From contig NC_077244.1 in assembly GCF_947179165.1 (NCBI RefSeq), positions 71,036,144-71,100,143 on the forward strand: 64,000 nt of DNA, given 5' to 3'. The notes under the pieces were generated by a model. The model saw nothing but the letters and a program-made list of their open reading frames with translations, was not told where the DNA came from and searched no databases. The DNA comes from Solanum dulcamara. Its lineage: Eukaryota; Streptophyta; Magnoliopsida; Solanales; Solanaceae. Position numbers and translations under genes: made by a program. How positions within the stretch are numbered: the stretch's first letter is position 1; every line of letters begins with the position of its first letter. Of the stretch, positions 13,801 to 25,049 are shown in pieces.

Positions 13801-14032
13801 ATAATTAGTTCTGTTTGCTTTCTAATTTGTTCTTCCTTTGATCAGACTGGAAAAGAGAGCATCAGTATTAGATGTGATCGTGGATGGGCAAGACCAAGAG
13901 AAGTTCGGCGTTATTAATCGGTATGCTAGGTTTCTTGGTCGGGGGCAATATGATGGTATTCCTCAGAGATACGTCAGAGCACTTCCAATACCAAAAGATC
14001 TCCCTAGTGGGGTGCACTGTCTTTCTCTATAA
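4830..14032 (+). CDS. Large low-complexity nuclear-type protein, dentin sialophosphoprotein-like (plant family)
   Basis: Eight coding exons join in frame with GT-AG borders: 4830-5013, 5094-7489, 7575-7714, 7905-9806, 9963-10011, 10097-10344, 10435-10542 and 13846-14032. They total 5214 nt, or 1737 aa. The N-terminus ([14 protein letters not shown]) and the overall layout match plant proteins annotated only as 'dentin sialophosphoprotein-like'; the biochemical role is unknown. Most of the protein is Ser/Gln/Asn-rich and probably disordered. A Gln-rich stretch lies at about residues 179-217. A basic cluster ([10 protein letters not shown]) just before the end of exon 4 could be a nuclear localisation signal. 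The last four exons encode the compact, best-ordered part, starting at [16 protein letters not shown] (about residue 1541) and containing a probable coiled coil ([17 protein letters not shown] onward). The start is the first ATG in frame and agrees with the family N-terminus. Intron 7 (10543-13845) is enlarged by retroelements. Confidence 0.85.
11164..11286 (+). mobile_element. 5'-truncated SINE (Solanaceae SINE type) with 16-bp target-site duplication
   Basis: The insert at 11180-11270 carries the typical nightshade SINE 3' body (taaggctgcgtacaatagac ... gtgcaccgggctgccc) and ends in a T run. The tRNA-like head is missing. It is flanked by a perfect 16-bp duplication, ATACATAGTTCAATAT, at 11164-11179 and 11271-11286, which marks LINE-driven insertion. 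It lies in intron 7 of the large gene, in sense orientation. Confidence 0.88.
12343..12907 (+). mobile_element. 5'-truncated RTE-type LINE with (TTG)n tail and 17-bp target-site duplication
   Basis: The insert at 12360-12890 encodes the end of a LINE reverse transcriptase (segments read as [12 protein letters not shown] and [18 protein letters not shown]). It continues through a T-rich 3' UTR to 'ccactgggtatg' and a short (TTG)n tail. A perfect 17-bp duplication, TATTAAATATCTTGTAC, flanks it at 12343-12359 and 12891-12907. It lies in sense orientation inside intron 7 of the large gene, about 1 kb from the SINE. Confidence 0.9.
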
Positions 14033-14802
14033 TCACAAATGAATTGAATCTTCCCTGTGCTCTGTCATCAATTACCTCAACTTCCGGTAGAAATTTTTGT
14101 ACTAGTCATGTACTAGTGCTAGCAAGAAGAAAATAGAACTACACAACCAGTATTGCTGAACAGACTCAATTGACTTCTCAGATGCAATGTAGCTGTCCAA
14201 TCTTTTGCATGTAGTATTCATTCCATGTACATCTCTTCAAACTTAGTGAAGGGGGGAGAGACTAGGGCACCCCATCATTTTTTGCAAGTAGCGGGGAGAA
14301 TACATACTCTGCTTCTAAGCCGTTGATATACAGTTGGTCCAACCTCTTTTGCAGAATTGTGGAAGTTACTATAATTGCTTTAGGCAGGTTCGGGGTATTT
14401 GTATTGGCCATCATTATGTGTAAGAGATGCCTAGGCTCATAATTTATTCTGTTGGTGCCTCTTATTTTCTGATGAAGGCTAATTTTTCAGTTGATGGATC
14501 CCTCAACCATTTGTAGTTTTTAAAAGTTCACAGCTGGAAATAGGCTAAGCTGTCCAGATTGTTCAGAACATAGTTTAGATGAAAAAAGTGCTTTCGGAAC
14601 AGCATTATATTTAATTATTTCCCTTGTACAGAGGTTTAGATCATGCCTATACTTTGCCTTTTATGGTTCTTAACTTGCAAACTGCTGTCTTGTTTTGGGA
14701 TGGGGCCGGTTGAGACTCTTTGAAGTTACATCCCTGCCTCTCGTGTAACTTGAGTTGCCCTGCTCCTTTGGCAGTTAAAGTAGCTCACTTCAAGAAGTAA
14801 GA

Positions 14803-14894
14803 TTACATCCCTAGGCTAGGCTATGTTATATGAGCAGAAGTTACAAACATTACATCCCTAGGCTAGGGTATGTTATGAGCAGAAGTTACAAACA
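14803..14894 (+). repeat. Tandem duplication, about 47-bp unit, two copies
   Basis: The unit starting 'ttacatccctaggctagg' and ending 'agcagaagttacaaaca' occurs at 14803-14849 and again from 14850. The second copy is 2 bp shorter and has one substitution. Confidence 0.85.
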
Positions 14895-15579
14895 TACGAT
14901 TCATGGGGAGATAAAGGAATAGAGCGAACCAAGAATATATGTCGAACATGTTGATATGTTCTGTTATTCAGTAGAAACATCCCTTCTTTTCTGAGGGTTC
15001 CAGCTTCCATCTCGTACCCTCCCCTCTCTCTCCACCCAACCAGGCCATATTTTCTCGTTAGTGTTGTTTGTCTTGCTCAGAATGAGCTTACTGCTTGGTT
15101 TGATATGTGATTTCTCAATAGTAATTTCCCTCTGGCATAGGTTTGACAGTTCAGTCAAAAGGTTGATACTCGAATTGGGAAGAAACTTTGGTTAGGTTGT
15201 TCATCAAATGCTTGTGTTCTTTATGTGCTTTCTTAATTAGACAAGGTGAAAATCCGCATAGAAACTATGAAGAGATCAAGCATAGTTAAACAGAAGAGTA
15301 GTTTCTAGGGTTATATTCTATAAACCAAGGATAGATGAATTCCCAGAATGAGGCATCACTTAGCAATCAAAGTCTGATGGGATGTCATAGTAGATGCTAG
15401 AGAATGTACATAGGCTGAGAATAGTTCTTCTTTCTAGAATTGCATGCGTTTTATGTAGGGTAGAAGAACCCATAGACGAGGTAAAGCAATAGTAATACAG
15501 ATTATTTGACAAAATCATTTGTTTTTCAAAAGCTGTAAATGTAGAAGAGCATCTATAAAAGAGGAAATTTCATAAATAA

Positions 15580-16260
15580 CTTCAGTTTGGATCATAATTA
15601 TCATTAGTAGCTAGAGTTTACCTAAGATTCATAGCGATTGTTTAGTTGTATTTGTTTGCTCAATTTTGATGTATCTATTCGCTCAACTTAGTTATATCAA
15701 CAATTCCTCAATTTTGTTGGATACACTGATTTTAGGGTAAGTCGTTCTGCATCTGTGCATTTTCAATTTTTTTCGAGTATATGCACCAGGTATGTATCAC
15801 CATAAATTCAGATCTCGATCTAAGATACAAACTAGAAACAATCCTAGATAAAAGCTAGAAATATTGAAGATACAATCTAGTTACAACTTCGAAAATCCCT
15901 AGATTCCTAGATACAACCCAGAAAATTCCATATACAACCTAATTACAATTTGAAAAAATCACTAGATTCCTAGATACAATCCAGAATTACCAATGCAAAA
16001 TCACCCAGTGGCGTTTCATCGGCGATATTCAAACATAGAAGATTTAGATTGAGGAAATCTAGAGGAGGGAAGAGTAATATGAAGAAGAGACTGTAGGTGA
16101 TAGAGGAAGCTATAGTTTTAAATCATAATTATCATTAGTAGCAATAGTTTACCTAATTACAATTCATAAAAACTATTTCGGAGCTGTGTCTGTTCGCAAT
16201 CTCGTTATATTCATTGGTCAAATATGATGTATTTGTTTGCTACATTATTCGAGTTCTTTA
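15580..16260 (+). repeat. Diverged direct repeats flanking a 'ctagatacaa' repeat field
   Basis: A segment containing 'atcataattatcattagtag' occurs near 15592 and again near 16120. Each copy is followed by related text mentioning 'gtttaccta' and 'atttgtttgct'. Between them, about 15830-15980, variants of 'ctagatacaa(c/t)c(c/t)agaaa' recur. This resembles a decayed non-autonomous element, but I could not define termini. Confidence 0.45.
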
Positions 16261-17325
16261 AATTAGAGTATTGCTCGTATAACATAAAAGGTGTTGGCCA
16301 TTTGTCAAAGTCCAAGTGTTTGCTGGAAGAACAAAAAAGTCACCGTAAAAAGTCAAAAGTAAATATCTTTATGCATAAATTTAGAAATATGCAACATTCT
16401 TTACATTTTTTTGTTTGTTTTTTGTTATGTATGGAAGCCATCTCTCGATTTGAGCAGTTCCACAGGACTTTCTGCTGGAAGAACTGCAGTTCCATGACCT
16501 ACTGTTTCCAATACTTATGAATTCTGGTGTTGTCTATTAACTTTACCTTCAAAGTCCACATGATAGAATCAAGTCTTTTATCTTCAATTACTTTCCATAA
16601 ATTATACAAGTCCAGTGGAATAAGTATTTCATGAGATCCATCTTCAAAAGAGTGTTACACTTACAAAGCATCTTCATGCTTTGGATTGAATGAAAACGCT
16701 TTGTGAAATTAAGACTGTCTGTCTAAAGCTGCTTCTGACGTTGATATCAATTTTGATGCAAATGGTAAAATCAGGGAAAACAAAATTATGTACATAGAAT
16801 CTCTAGCCTACCACAAAAGAAAAAAGAATCGGAGTTAGAAAACTGTCAAGCATAAGAGGTTCTTGATAGCCCGAGCCTCTTCACTTTCATATTAATACTA
16901 AATGTATTGATGTTGGTGTACTTCATCCGCTGGATGCTTTGACAAACAAAGACAGCATTTAGCAGCCATTATTGCAGTATTGTCTGGAAAACATCAGTAG
17001 TCTTGTTTGTAAGTTGGAAAGTTCCTCCTGGACAACTTCACTATCTAAATCCCAACTTAAGTCAGTTCTTATATGCCTCAACCTCAATTTAGTTGGGGTC
17101 ATCCATGCGAATCCTTTGTATCCATTCCTCTCTATTCAGGTCCAATATTCATCAGCATTGTTTTAAAGAAGTTTGAAGATAAAAACCTTAGAAGCTTGAA
17201 GATCAGCTCAATGCCTCTTCAGGCATATGGATGAGCCTAAAGAATGTCCAAGTCCAATGCCTCTTCAAGTTTCAATCTTGGAGTTGAGCAACAATAGAGA
17301 ATATTAAGCGTTTGTCCACCATTGT

Positions 17326-20300
17326 TTACCTATCTGTGTAGTTGAGGTTTCATGATATGGTAACATGCATCTCCTCACCTACAATAGCAAATAATTCACC
17401 TATCCTGTCAAGGAAAAACTACGGTTACAAAATGATACTAGAGGGGAAGCAATACATTATATGAGTTGTTAACTCCAATATTAATAGAAGCCAAGAAAAG
17501 TAGCTTCAGTATCAAGGATTGAAAAAACTCAAAGAGTCCCACAGAATCACTTTACCTGGATCTATCGACATTGACTTCTGCGAGCCAGGTTGTTAAGTAA
17601 ACCTACAATTCAAATATTTAATCAGTACAGAAATAAAAAGGATGTGGAAACACCAGTAGAAGGTTTATAATTTGTCCATCCAATAAGACAATGATAGATC
17701 TTTCTAAATATGATCATAAATAAGGGAATTTCCACATATCTTTGTTGACCAGCTTCAACGTCTCACTTATGTTTTTTCTTTACTTTAATAACAAAGAAAT
17801 CGAGGTCCCGTGGGGCAAGATTCGAAACTCGGTAGATAATGGTCGACCTCTTTACTCTTCTTCATGTAAATACCACGCTTTGTCTGCGGCAGATTTCTGA
17901 CCCATGACATGCCTCTAATCTAAGCATCACGTGTTGTGCTCTTACCACTAACCAAAGCCCCCACAGCTCATTTCCATGAAGATTTTTTTTCATATAGTAG
18001 TAATTTACACGCGTCTGGTGGAAGCCCAAGTTACAAGTAGTATACAAAAAGTAGAGTCGTAAAACAAAAATATAGTTCTCTACAACCGAAACCAATTTAA
18101 TAATACTAACAGGAACCTTGTTAGTAATATTTCCATGAAGAATATCTTAGCTTTAACCATGACTCTTCCTAGAGATCTAGCCATAAAAGACCTTTTCACC
18201 TAAAATGAATCATGTTGCACTCCACTATTATAAAAATATTACCTTGACAACAAAACATGATTCATTGACATGAACTTGAAAAAACAAAACATGATTTAAT
18301 GAGCAAACAGTACATAGAAGAGACAGGAAAGCATGCCTTGAACATGAAGGAAAAAAATGTAAGTTGAAGAGAAATAATATCTCCAGTGAACCAATATTGC
18401 TACCTCACACAAATTCAAGAGAAATTTGATGCGAAAAGCATTTTTTACTAGCAAAAACTAAAAGCTCAAGAAGATGGATACAAAAGGAGAGTATGTAAAC
18501 GAAAGCAACTTTATGTATAAGAAGTAAGACCTTCAGAAATTATATGGGATATACATATTTATTGTTGGTACCACCACTAGAGCAGTTATGATATGCTACT
18601 CCTTTTCTTGGGTTAAAAAATGAACTAATATTATTTATATCTTATGCATCTGTACAAGATAAGAGTGCTAAAAGTAGCACTAATGTAAGTCCAGGTACAA
18701 TCATAATTAAGATATACAACTCAATGTGCTGGTTGAGGGTTTTTCCCGAAGTAACAATGATAAAGCTTACCATTAACTAGGGTCTTTTGAAGCACTAGGG
18801 ATGTGCCTCAGTGTGCTAATAATTCTAACAGCTATAGACACATATATAGAAGTAGGCACATAAATTTATTCCTAAATGTATAACTTCATATAAAACAGGT
18901 GACACAATACCTGGAGAACGTTCCTCTCTAATTGACTACTTGATTGCATGGTGGTAGACTGAGAATCGCAGCTCTCTACCTTGGGCACGAGTTGCTTAAG
19001 AACCTCGTTTGAGTTTGAATCACATATGCGTAGATCATCAAATTCTCCGACATAGAAATGATCACTCCATTTCAGCTTGTCAACGTGTGAAAAATCATCG
19101 AAACCAATGGAGCATATTTCCATCACTAGCAACCGCTGCACATCAGTCAACTTTTGAGAAGGAAATACAACTAGATAGAAGATTTTTACGAATAAAGTGA
19201 AAAATGCCTCACTGTGGCTGAGAAGATTAGAAAAACACCTTTAGCTTTGTTTCTGACACAAACATCTGGACCAGCTCCTCTGCCAGTTTCTCTGAAGTCA
19301 TTAGAGAGGAAAATTGTACTTTTTAAATATGAAGCAGATACATCGATAAAAAGAAAAGTTATTTCTCTGTATAAGAACAACAGGAAGCCAATGTTGAACT
19401 AAGTTATTTCTATGTATAAGAACAACAGGAAGCCAATGTTGAAATCCTTTTAGTGATTGTTTAATGGAACGTAAATTGTGTCTCCATTCTTGATAGTTCA
19501 AGTCTATACGTAAGATTTGCCACCCATGAAGCAATATTTATTTAGTTAACCAAGGAGATTAAGGGTGACTGCCGAATAAAGTTACCAAGTTCAAAAGAAG
19601 AAAGAGTGACTGCCGAATGTCCTCTGGTCAGGCAGAAGAGACTAGCATGTTCAAAACCCTATTACCAGGAAAGGAAGTCGACCAAAATTCCTGACCATTC
19701 AGACTTAAAATTGTACCTCTAACATCTTATACCACATTGACTCCCTTGATAAGGAATGACTGAGGAGAACCAGACTTGCTTAGGTTTATATGACTTTTTT
19801 TTGTCAAGTAGATTTTATATGATTACCTCCATTGTAGCAAACTGTAGTAATCTTTTTTGTTTGATTCAACTGTTACTGATAACTAATGCTGAAGCCTAGT
19901 GACACACTCAAGAATCAGCTAGTCTGTATAGGGTGAAGTATGGAACAGATGGGTTGACTGGTGAGCAAGCTACTGTTATGCAATCGCTAAATTCCACCTC
20001 TTCCCTTGGTCAAATAGGGTTATACAATTAAAATTGATTGTTGCATCGTCTAATGAAATCATTGTCATTCTATCATTAAGTTGATGATATTTTTCTCTAA
20101 ACAATATCCATAAGGCATCCTGCCAATCCTCTGTTAATCATCCTATAAAGACTAGGCATCTCTGTGGCATTAGTTCAAAGTTGTAGGGAGTTATTAGATG
20201 GAGTAACACATGTACGTTGCATAAAGATGTACAACCAACACATGATCCCCCTTTTTGGGGGGGATATGTTAACCTACGTCTACCTTCCACAAAACCCCAA

Positions 20301-23300
20301 ACAACCTCCCAGGAGTAACAGTGTCCCTTCCTAATTTGCTCTCTTGGTAACTTGAATTGTTGAAATATTGGAGCATAGGTTGCTTTTAACTTGACCAATC
20401 CTCTCTTGTCCCAGCGCACAATCTTCTTTTCATTTAATAAGTAATAGTATACTGGACTCTGTGATAATCTAGTCCTGCTAACTAAGCATATAATAAATTT
20501 AATAGTCATTGATTAACTCACACTACAAATTAGCATATGATAACCTTTTTAACAAAACATTGATAAATCTCTGCAAGAATTTCCACTAGTGGGGACAGTC
20601 AGCAACTTCCAAAGAAAACGCATACCGAAATCAAAGATTGACCAAAAGGTGAAAACAGGAATCCCATCACAATCACCAGTGTCATTCTGATTTCCGGGGA
20701 AGCAAGAAAACTCAGTAAGTGGGGTGCCACTTGTTCCTTTGAGATAACACCTCATACATTTAGAAACATTGACCATCTGAGTTACAACAGCCACCTGTAG
20801 GCAGCTAAACAGTCAGGCAATAAAAAGTCATGGTAATTCTGTTGAAGCCACTTGAATCAAGAAGGTAAAAATGCCACGTCCAGTATCCCAGTCTGCTAAA
20901 AGGTCATAGCTTCAATACAGACATGTAGCAGAATATGATCCATGCCTGAGCGACAGCTGATAGAAGCAGAAATCAAGAACCAAGTCTAGGAGATGAATAA
21001 TCACTTGCGAATTGGTTTTTTTCAATGAGTTAATAACATCATGCAAACAACTAAGACCTATGTATATATCTCCTGATTCACTCTTGATTTTTGCACCCTT
21101 GACTCAAAGTACTTTAGAACCCAGATTTCCAAGCAACCAAACCTTTTGCCACTTTAACTTGTACACTAACACCTAGCGATATATAATATGAGCCAGTAAA
21201 TAATTTCTCTTATTAGCTAAAGCTTTTTGAGCCAGCAAAAATTCACTTATATAATTTTGTCAAATTAGTGAAATAGTAGTTTTATTGGACAGATAACATT
21301 AAGTAATGGATAGTCATACAACTATAGGTTATAAGAGTGTGATCTCAAGGACATTGGATGTTCCAAGTATGAGATAAATGCAGTTTAGTATGTCAAACAA
21401 GAACAGTTAAGCATGGAAGACAAATGCAGATAAAAACTCCAAAATACCAGAAGAGATATCTATTTGTTGTTTTTACTACAAATAGCATGAAAGGCACTTG
21501 TGCTTGAGTATGAACTAAACAACAGATATGTTGTTCACCTAGAAATACTTAACACAACCACTGGCCTTCCAAATACTTGGGGATTTATAAAAGTAACATT
21601 GTGCTTAATTAGTCATTCAAATTGTCCTAATCAAAATAAGTCATTCACACGGTTGACAAACCGTACATAACTATTTATTCCTCTCATTTTTTTTAGGGAT
21701 TTTCCCTTCCGGACATAGGAAAGAGTTGAACAAAACAAGGACCATTTTAAAGTAACACAGTTATAGAACATTTCGAGAAGCCTGAACAATTAAAGAAGAT
21801 ATTAAGCATGACAGAGGGATATACAGACAGGTCTAGATGTTTTAGTAACAAAAAATAATATTCAGGTTCTGAGAAGCAGAAAGAAAACCACAGTACAAAA
21901 TTCATCTATTTGACAAAAAAATGTTTACCAAGTTAGCCAAAGTAGCAAGATAATCACACATACATTTATGAAGTGAATTCACAAATACGTAGTGTGCATA
22001 CCATATCTTTGTAAGATGACAAGAGCTTCCTCCTATTAGTCTCCTGAAAAATGATGATAACTGTGAGAAATTGTTCAGAGTACAGTTTGATTTTGTCATT
22101 AAACAGAGATGGGTTTTCCATTCTACTTTTACACTCTCTTTTCCAGCATACTTGACCAACTAATAATGAGGTAAACCTCTGAGGTGCAATCTGAAAATAT
22201 TTCCAACATAACCTCAAAACAAGCAACCAAACAACATTAAATGGGTGTTTGAATTGGTTTATTTTTAGTGGCTTTTGGCTTTTAAGCTCTTTTTTAGTTT
22301 TGGAAATGTTCGGGTAACTCAAAAAGTGCTTAAAAGCACTTTTATTACGCTGAAAAAAATACCCAAAAAAGCCAAAAGCCAAAAGCTGGGTGTTCACAAC
22401 TTATGACTTTTAGCTTTTAACTTATAAGCCACTTTAAAAAAGCCAATCCAAACACCCCTAATTCAGCAACAAAAATCATTCAGAAATTATTTTTGGTTGA
22501 AATGTGCTGATTTATTGTCGGCTTCAAATTCAATAGGTTTCCTACGTAATTAGGAGGGTACACCAAGGGGCATCAAGTAAATATAAAGCATCAGGCAACG
22601 AAGATCTGGCTCACTCCACAATAAGTGGTTTTGTTGTATATTTCTCAATCAACATTATGGAGTGTGCCAATAGACAACTTCTGGGACAATTCAAATTGAA
22701 GCCAAACGACAAAAGGAAAAAAAGGCAAGTACTATGATCACCTGCTGCTTGAACAATTTCCTACATGCTTTTTTACGTATATCAGGCATCTCTTTCAATA
22801 TACCTAACTCCATTGCATCCATATACCTGCACCAAACTCCAACGGAGGTCATTCAAAATCAGTGATAATTCAACATTAGAAATTGTTAGTCCTGCGCTAG
22901 TTGAGGGTATGAGTTGTGTAATCAGTTGAGTTAGGTCCAAGGTTGATTTTCCTAATAGAAATCACATTGACAACAACACAAATTCAAATATTCTCTTCAA
23001 TACTATTCCGTCCTAAAAAATGGATATCAAATACTTTCAAACATTTTAGAGATGTTTTTTTACTATAAAAACTGTTATTTATCGGAGATTAAGAAAGTAA
23101 TGAAATTTTGGAATCTTGTGATGATACATAGAATGTATCAAAATGTCATTTAATCTAATCGCCTTAAATATGCAATGAAAAATTAGAATTAAACAGTTGT
23201 CATAAAAAGATGCAATCTTTTTGACTGTTCGGAACTTTTTGACTCCTAATTTTGTAGGACCATCTGTAATTGTAAATGATATTTATAGCTTCTATAGGAT

Positions 23301-23704
23301 CCATTCCAAAAGACCTAAATAGAAAAGAAAAATAAGCAAATTGAAAGGGAGTAAGTTGTATTTTATTATGTAATTAAACTTAACCAGTTGTTTGAAGTTT
23401 ACCTTTGGGAAAGATAAGAGTTTACTACATAAGTGGCGTATGATCGAGCGGTGGAGGATAAGGAAAGCCATTGAGTCCGAAGAGAAGACAGCTTTGACCA
23501 CTGGTTTCTCAGGTTTCGTTGCGCCGCCGGTCTCCATCGCCGTATATCTTGAAAGGATGACGGCGTCGATGGCGTTGTTGGAGGCGCCGGCGATTTTGCA
23601 TCCGGACTTAGAATATTCCAATCCGTAGCTTCATCCGAGGAAGTCGGAAAGGCAGAAAGTGTCGTCGACGGCGCCAGAGCAATTGGGAGGTCTTTGGACT
23701 CCAT
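17326..23704 (-). CDS. Conserved-looking plant protein of unknown function, 336 aa, ten coding exons
   Basis: I do not recognise this protein. On the minus strand, exons 23704-23403, 22826-22742, 22190-22152, 22043-22002, 20794-20626, 19291-19239, 19150-18911, 17602-17556, 17404-17379 and 17333-17326 join in one frame with GT-AG borders, for 1011 nt. Every junction keeps the frame, which is strong evidence for a real gene, though the last exon (8 nt including the stop) is the least certain. The N-terminal 60 residues are Ser/Pro/Thr-rich and look disordered. Next comes a basic, helical-looking region (QRNLRNQWSKLSSLRTQW). The middle is Cys-containing (VSKCMRCYL, FSCFPGNQND), and the C-terminal part is acidic and probably helical (LAEELVQMFVSETKLKLTDVQ). 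There is no signal peptide or obvious membrane segment. It is divergent from the Asterix gene. Introns hold a SINE and a MITE. Confidence 0.75.
17785..17966 (-). mobile_element. tRNA-derived SINE
   Basis: Read on the minus strand, it opens with a tRNA-like A-box context (GCTTTGGTTAGTGGTAAGAG) and carries a later 'GTTTCGAATCTTG' box-like segment. The same order of blocks occurs in the copy at 30075-30240, including 'GGTATTTA ... GAAG' and 'TCTACCGAGTTT'. It lies in the intron between exons 7 and 8 of the 336-aa protein gene, in the same orientation. The edges are approximate. Confidence 0.65.
22243..22457. mobile_element. MITE with hAT-like terminal inverted repeats
   Basis: The left end 'gggtgtttgaattggttt' is matched in reverse complement by the right end ('aagccaatccaaacaccc'). 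Internally, 'ggcttttggcttttaagc' has an inverted partner 'gccaaaagccaaaagc'. At about 215 bp with no coding capacity, it fits a hAT-type MITE. No clean 8-bp target-site duplication is visible. It lies in the intron between exons 2 and 3 of the 336-aa protein gene. Confidence 0.7.
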
Positions 23705-25049
23705 TGTTGTGACCGGGATAGTACTGCTGATGTTTAGTAGCTGGGAAAAAAAGAACAATGAGTAAATTTGTGTAAAGTGTAATAGTGGCCGATTTAGCAC
23801 CTAAGGTTTAGAAAGTTAGCACTTAGACCCCTTGTTTAGTCAAAATGTCACTATAGCTATTACAACATCAAATTGATCGTCAAAGGTACCCCTCACTAGT
23901 CAATGCCATTTTGTGGGATTTTACATGACGAGCACAATCTATATTATGATTTTTGAATTCATGCTTATGTAAAACATATTCTCTTCAACAGGTATAAATT
24001 TTGACATATTCATAAATAGATTAAGACATCAAATATTATTTTTGTCAAAATCATTGAGAAGCGAAAAATTAAAAGATCGAACAAAATCATAATTAAAAAT
24101 ATCAATTAATAAAATATTTATTTTATCATATTTTATTTGTAACTATAATTTATTTTTCATCACTATAAAAAGTATTGCAATTACTTAGTAAAAAATAATT
24201 ATCAATCACAACAAAAAAGAAGGGTAAGTTTTGTTATTGATATAACCATAAAAATAGTGAATTTAAAAATATGGTATATCGTGGGATAATTATTGTTATA
24301 CCCCCCAAAAAAAAATTATTTATCATTGGATATCCTATTATTTTTATACCCCTTGTGTTTTAACTATTTCGCACATTTGATATGAGAGTATACAATATAC
24401 TCTGATAGTATCAAGCAGTTTCGCTGAAACATTGTTTCTTTCTTTTTGATAAATTGTTTGATATCATCAAAATATAATATACTCTAACGGTATCAAAGAG
24501 GAACAAATAAAGGAGCATTGGCGTAAATAAACTTTTGATACCATGAGAGTATATAAATACTCTGATGGTATCAAGAAGAAAAAAAAAAGTGCTTTAGCGA
24601 AACTGCTTGATAACATCAGAGTATATTATACTCTCATAGTATCAAGAAGAAGCTGTTTGATACCATCAGAGTATAATATACTCTAATGATATCAAAGAGG
24701 AGCAGTGATGCTGGCGTCAGCATGCCGTCATGCGTGAAATTAAAAGGGAGAAAATGGGGTAAGAGGGTAAATAGTTTAGATTATGAGTCTATTAAAAATA
24801 AATAATTTGGATTGAATCCAATCTAAATAAATAGTTTCATAATTAATTTATTTTGTGTAGTTTTCCTATATATCATTAAAGAAAATTTATGACATCCAGC
24901 ACGGGGTCTAATTGCAAGTTGTTCAAGCTTTTTGGGACATGTGCAATATTTAGAATACAAGGGGTCATTCAGAAATTACCACTTATTATTCATAAAGCTT
25001 TTTCTAGTTCGGATCCAAAATCATTATCGGAGCAGAAACTACATCAGGC
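23705..25049. other. Divergent intergenic region (shared promoter space)
   Basis: This 1345-bp region separates the start codons of the 336-aa protein gene (-) and the Asterix gene (+). It must contain both promoters. It holds the palindrome cluster at 24377-24695; apart from that it is AT-rich with no supported gene. Confidence 0.6.
24377..24695. repeat. Cluster of five related 38-40-bp palindromes
   Basis: Five imperfect palindromes of one family lie at 24377-24414, 24458-24496, 24535-24574, 24607-24645 and 24657-24695. Each reads roughly TTGATAcCATcAGAGTAT, then 2-6 bp, then the reverse complement ending in TATCAA. Spacers also repeat: 'gcagtttcgctgaaac' after the first palindrome returns inverted as 'gctttagcgaaactgc' before the fourth, and 'aaagaggaac'/'aaagaggagc' follow the second and fifth. 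Function is unknown. Confidence 0.85.

Larger units (their letters stand above)
14033..17325. other. 3' flank of the large gene and convergent intergenic region
   Basis: The region lies between two convergently transcribed genes. The first few hundred bases are probably the 3'UTR of the upstream gene. The rest holds a short tandem duplication (14803-14894) and a pair of diverged direct repeats (about 15580-16260). No other gene is supported; ORFs such as 14964-15158 (-) and 16224-16520 (+) lack any recognisable domain. Confidence 0.5.

Noticed and set aside
17785..17966. A functional tRNA gene (A-box and B-box-like motifs)
   Set aside because: The spacing between boxes is far too long for a tRNA and no cloverleaf can be drawn; it fits a tRNA-derived SINE.
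20138..20794. A separate small gene around 20.1-20.8 kb on the minus strand
   Set aside because: The 20626-20794 part is exon 5 of the 336-aa protein gene; the remainder is intron, and the neighbouring 123-codon ORF has no features.
24377..24695. CRISPR-like array of repeats and spacers
   Set aside because: This is a plant nuclear genome, the units are palindromes with unequal spacers, and spacers themselves repeat.
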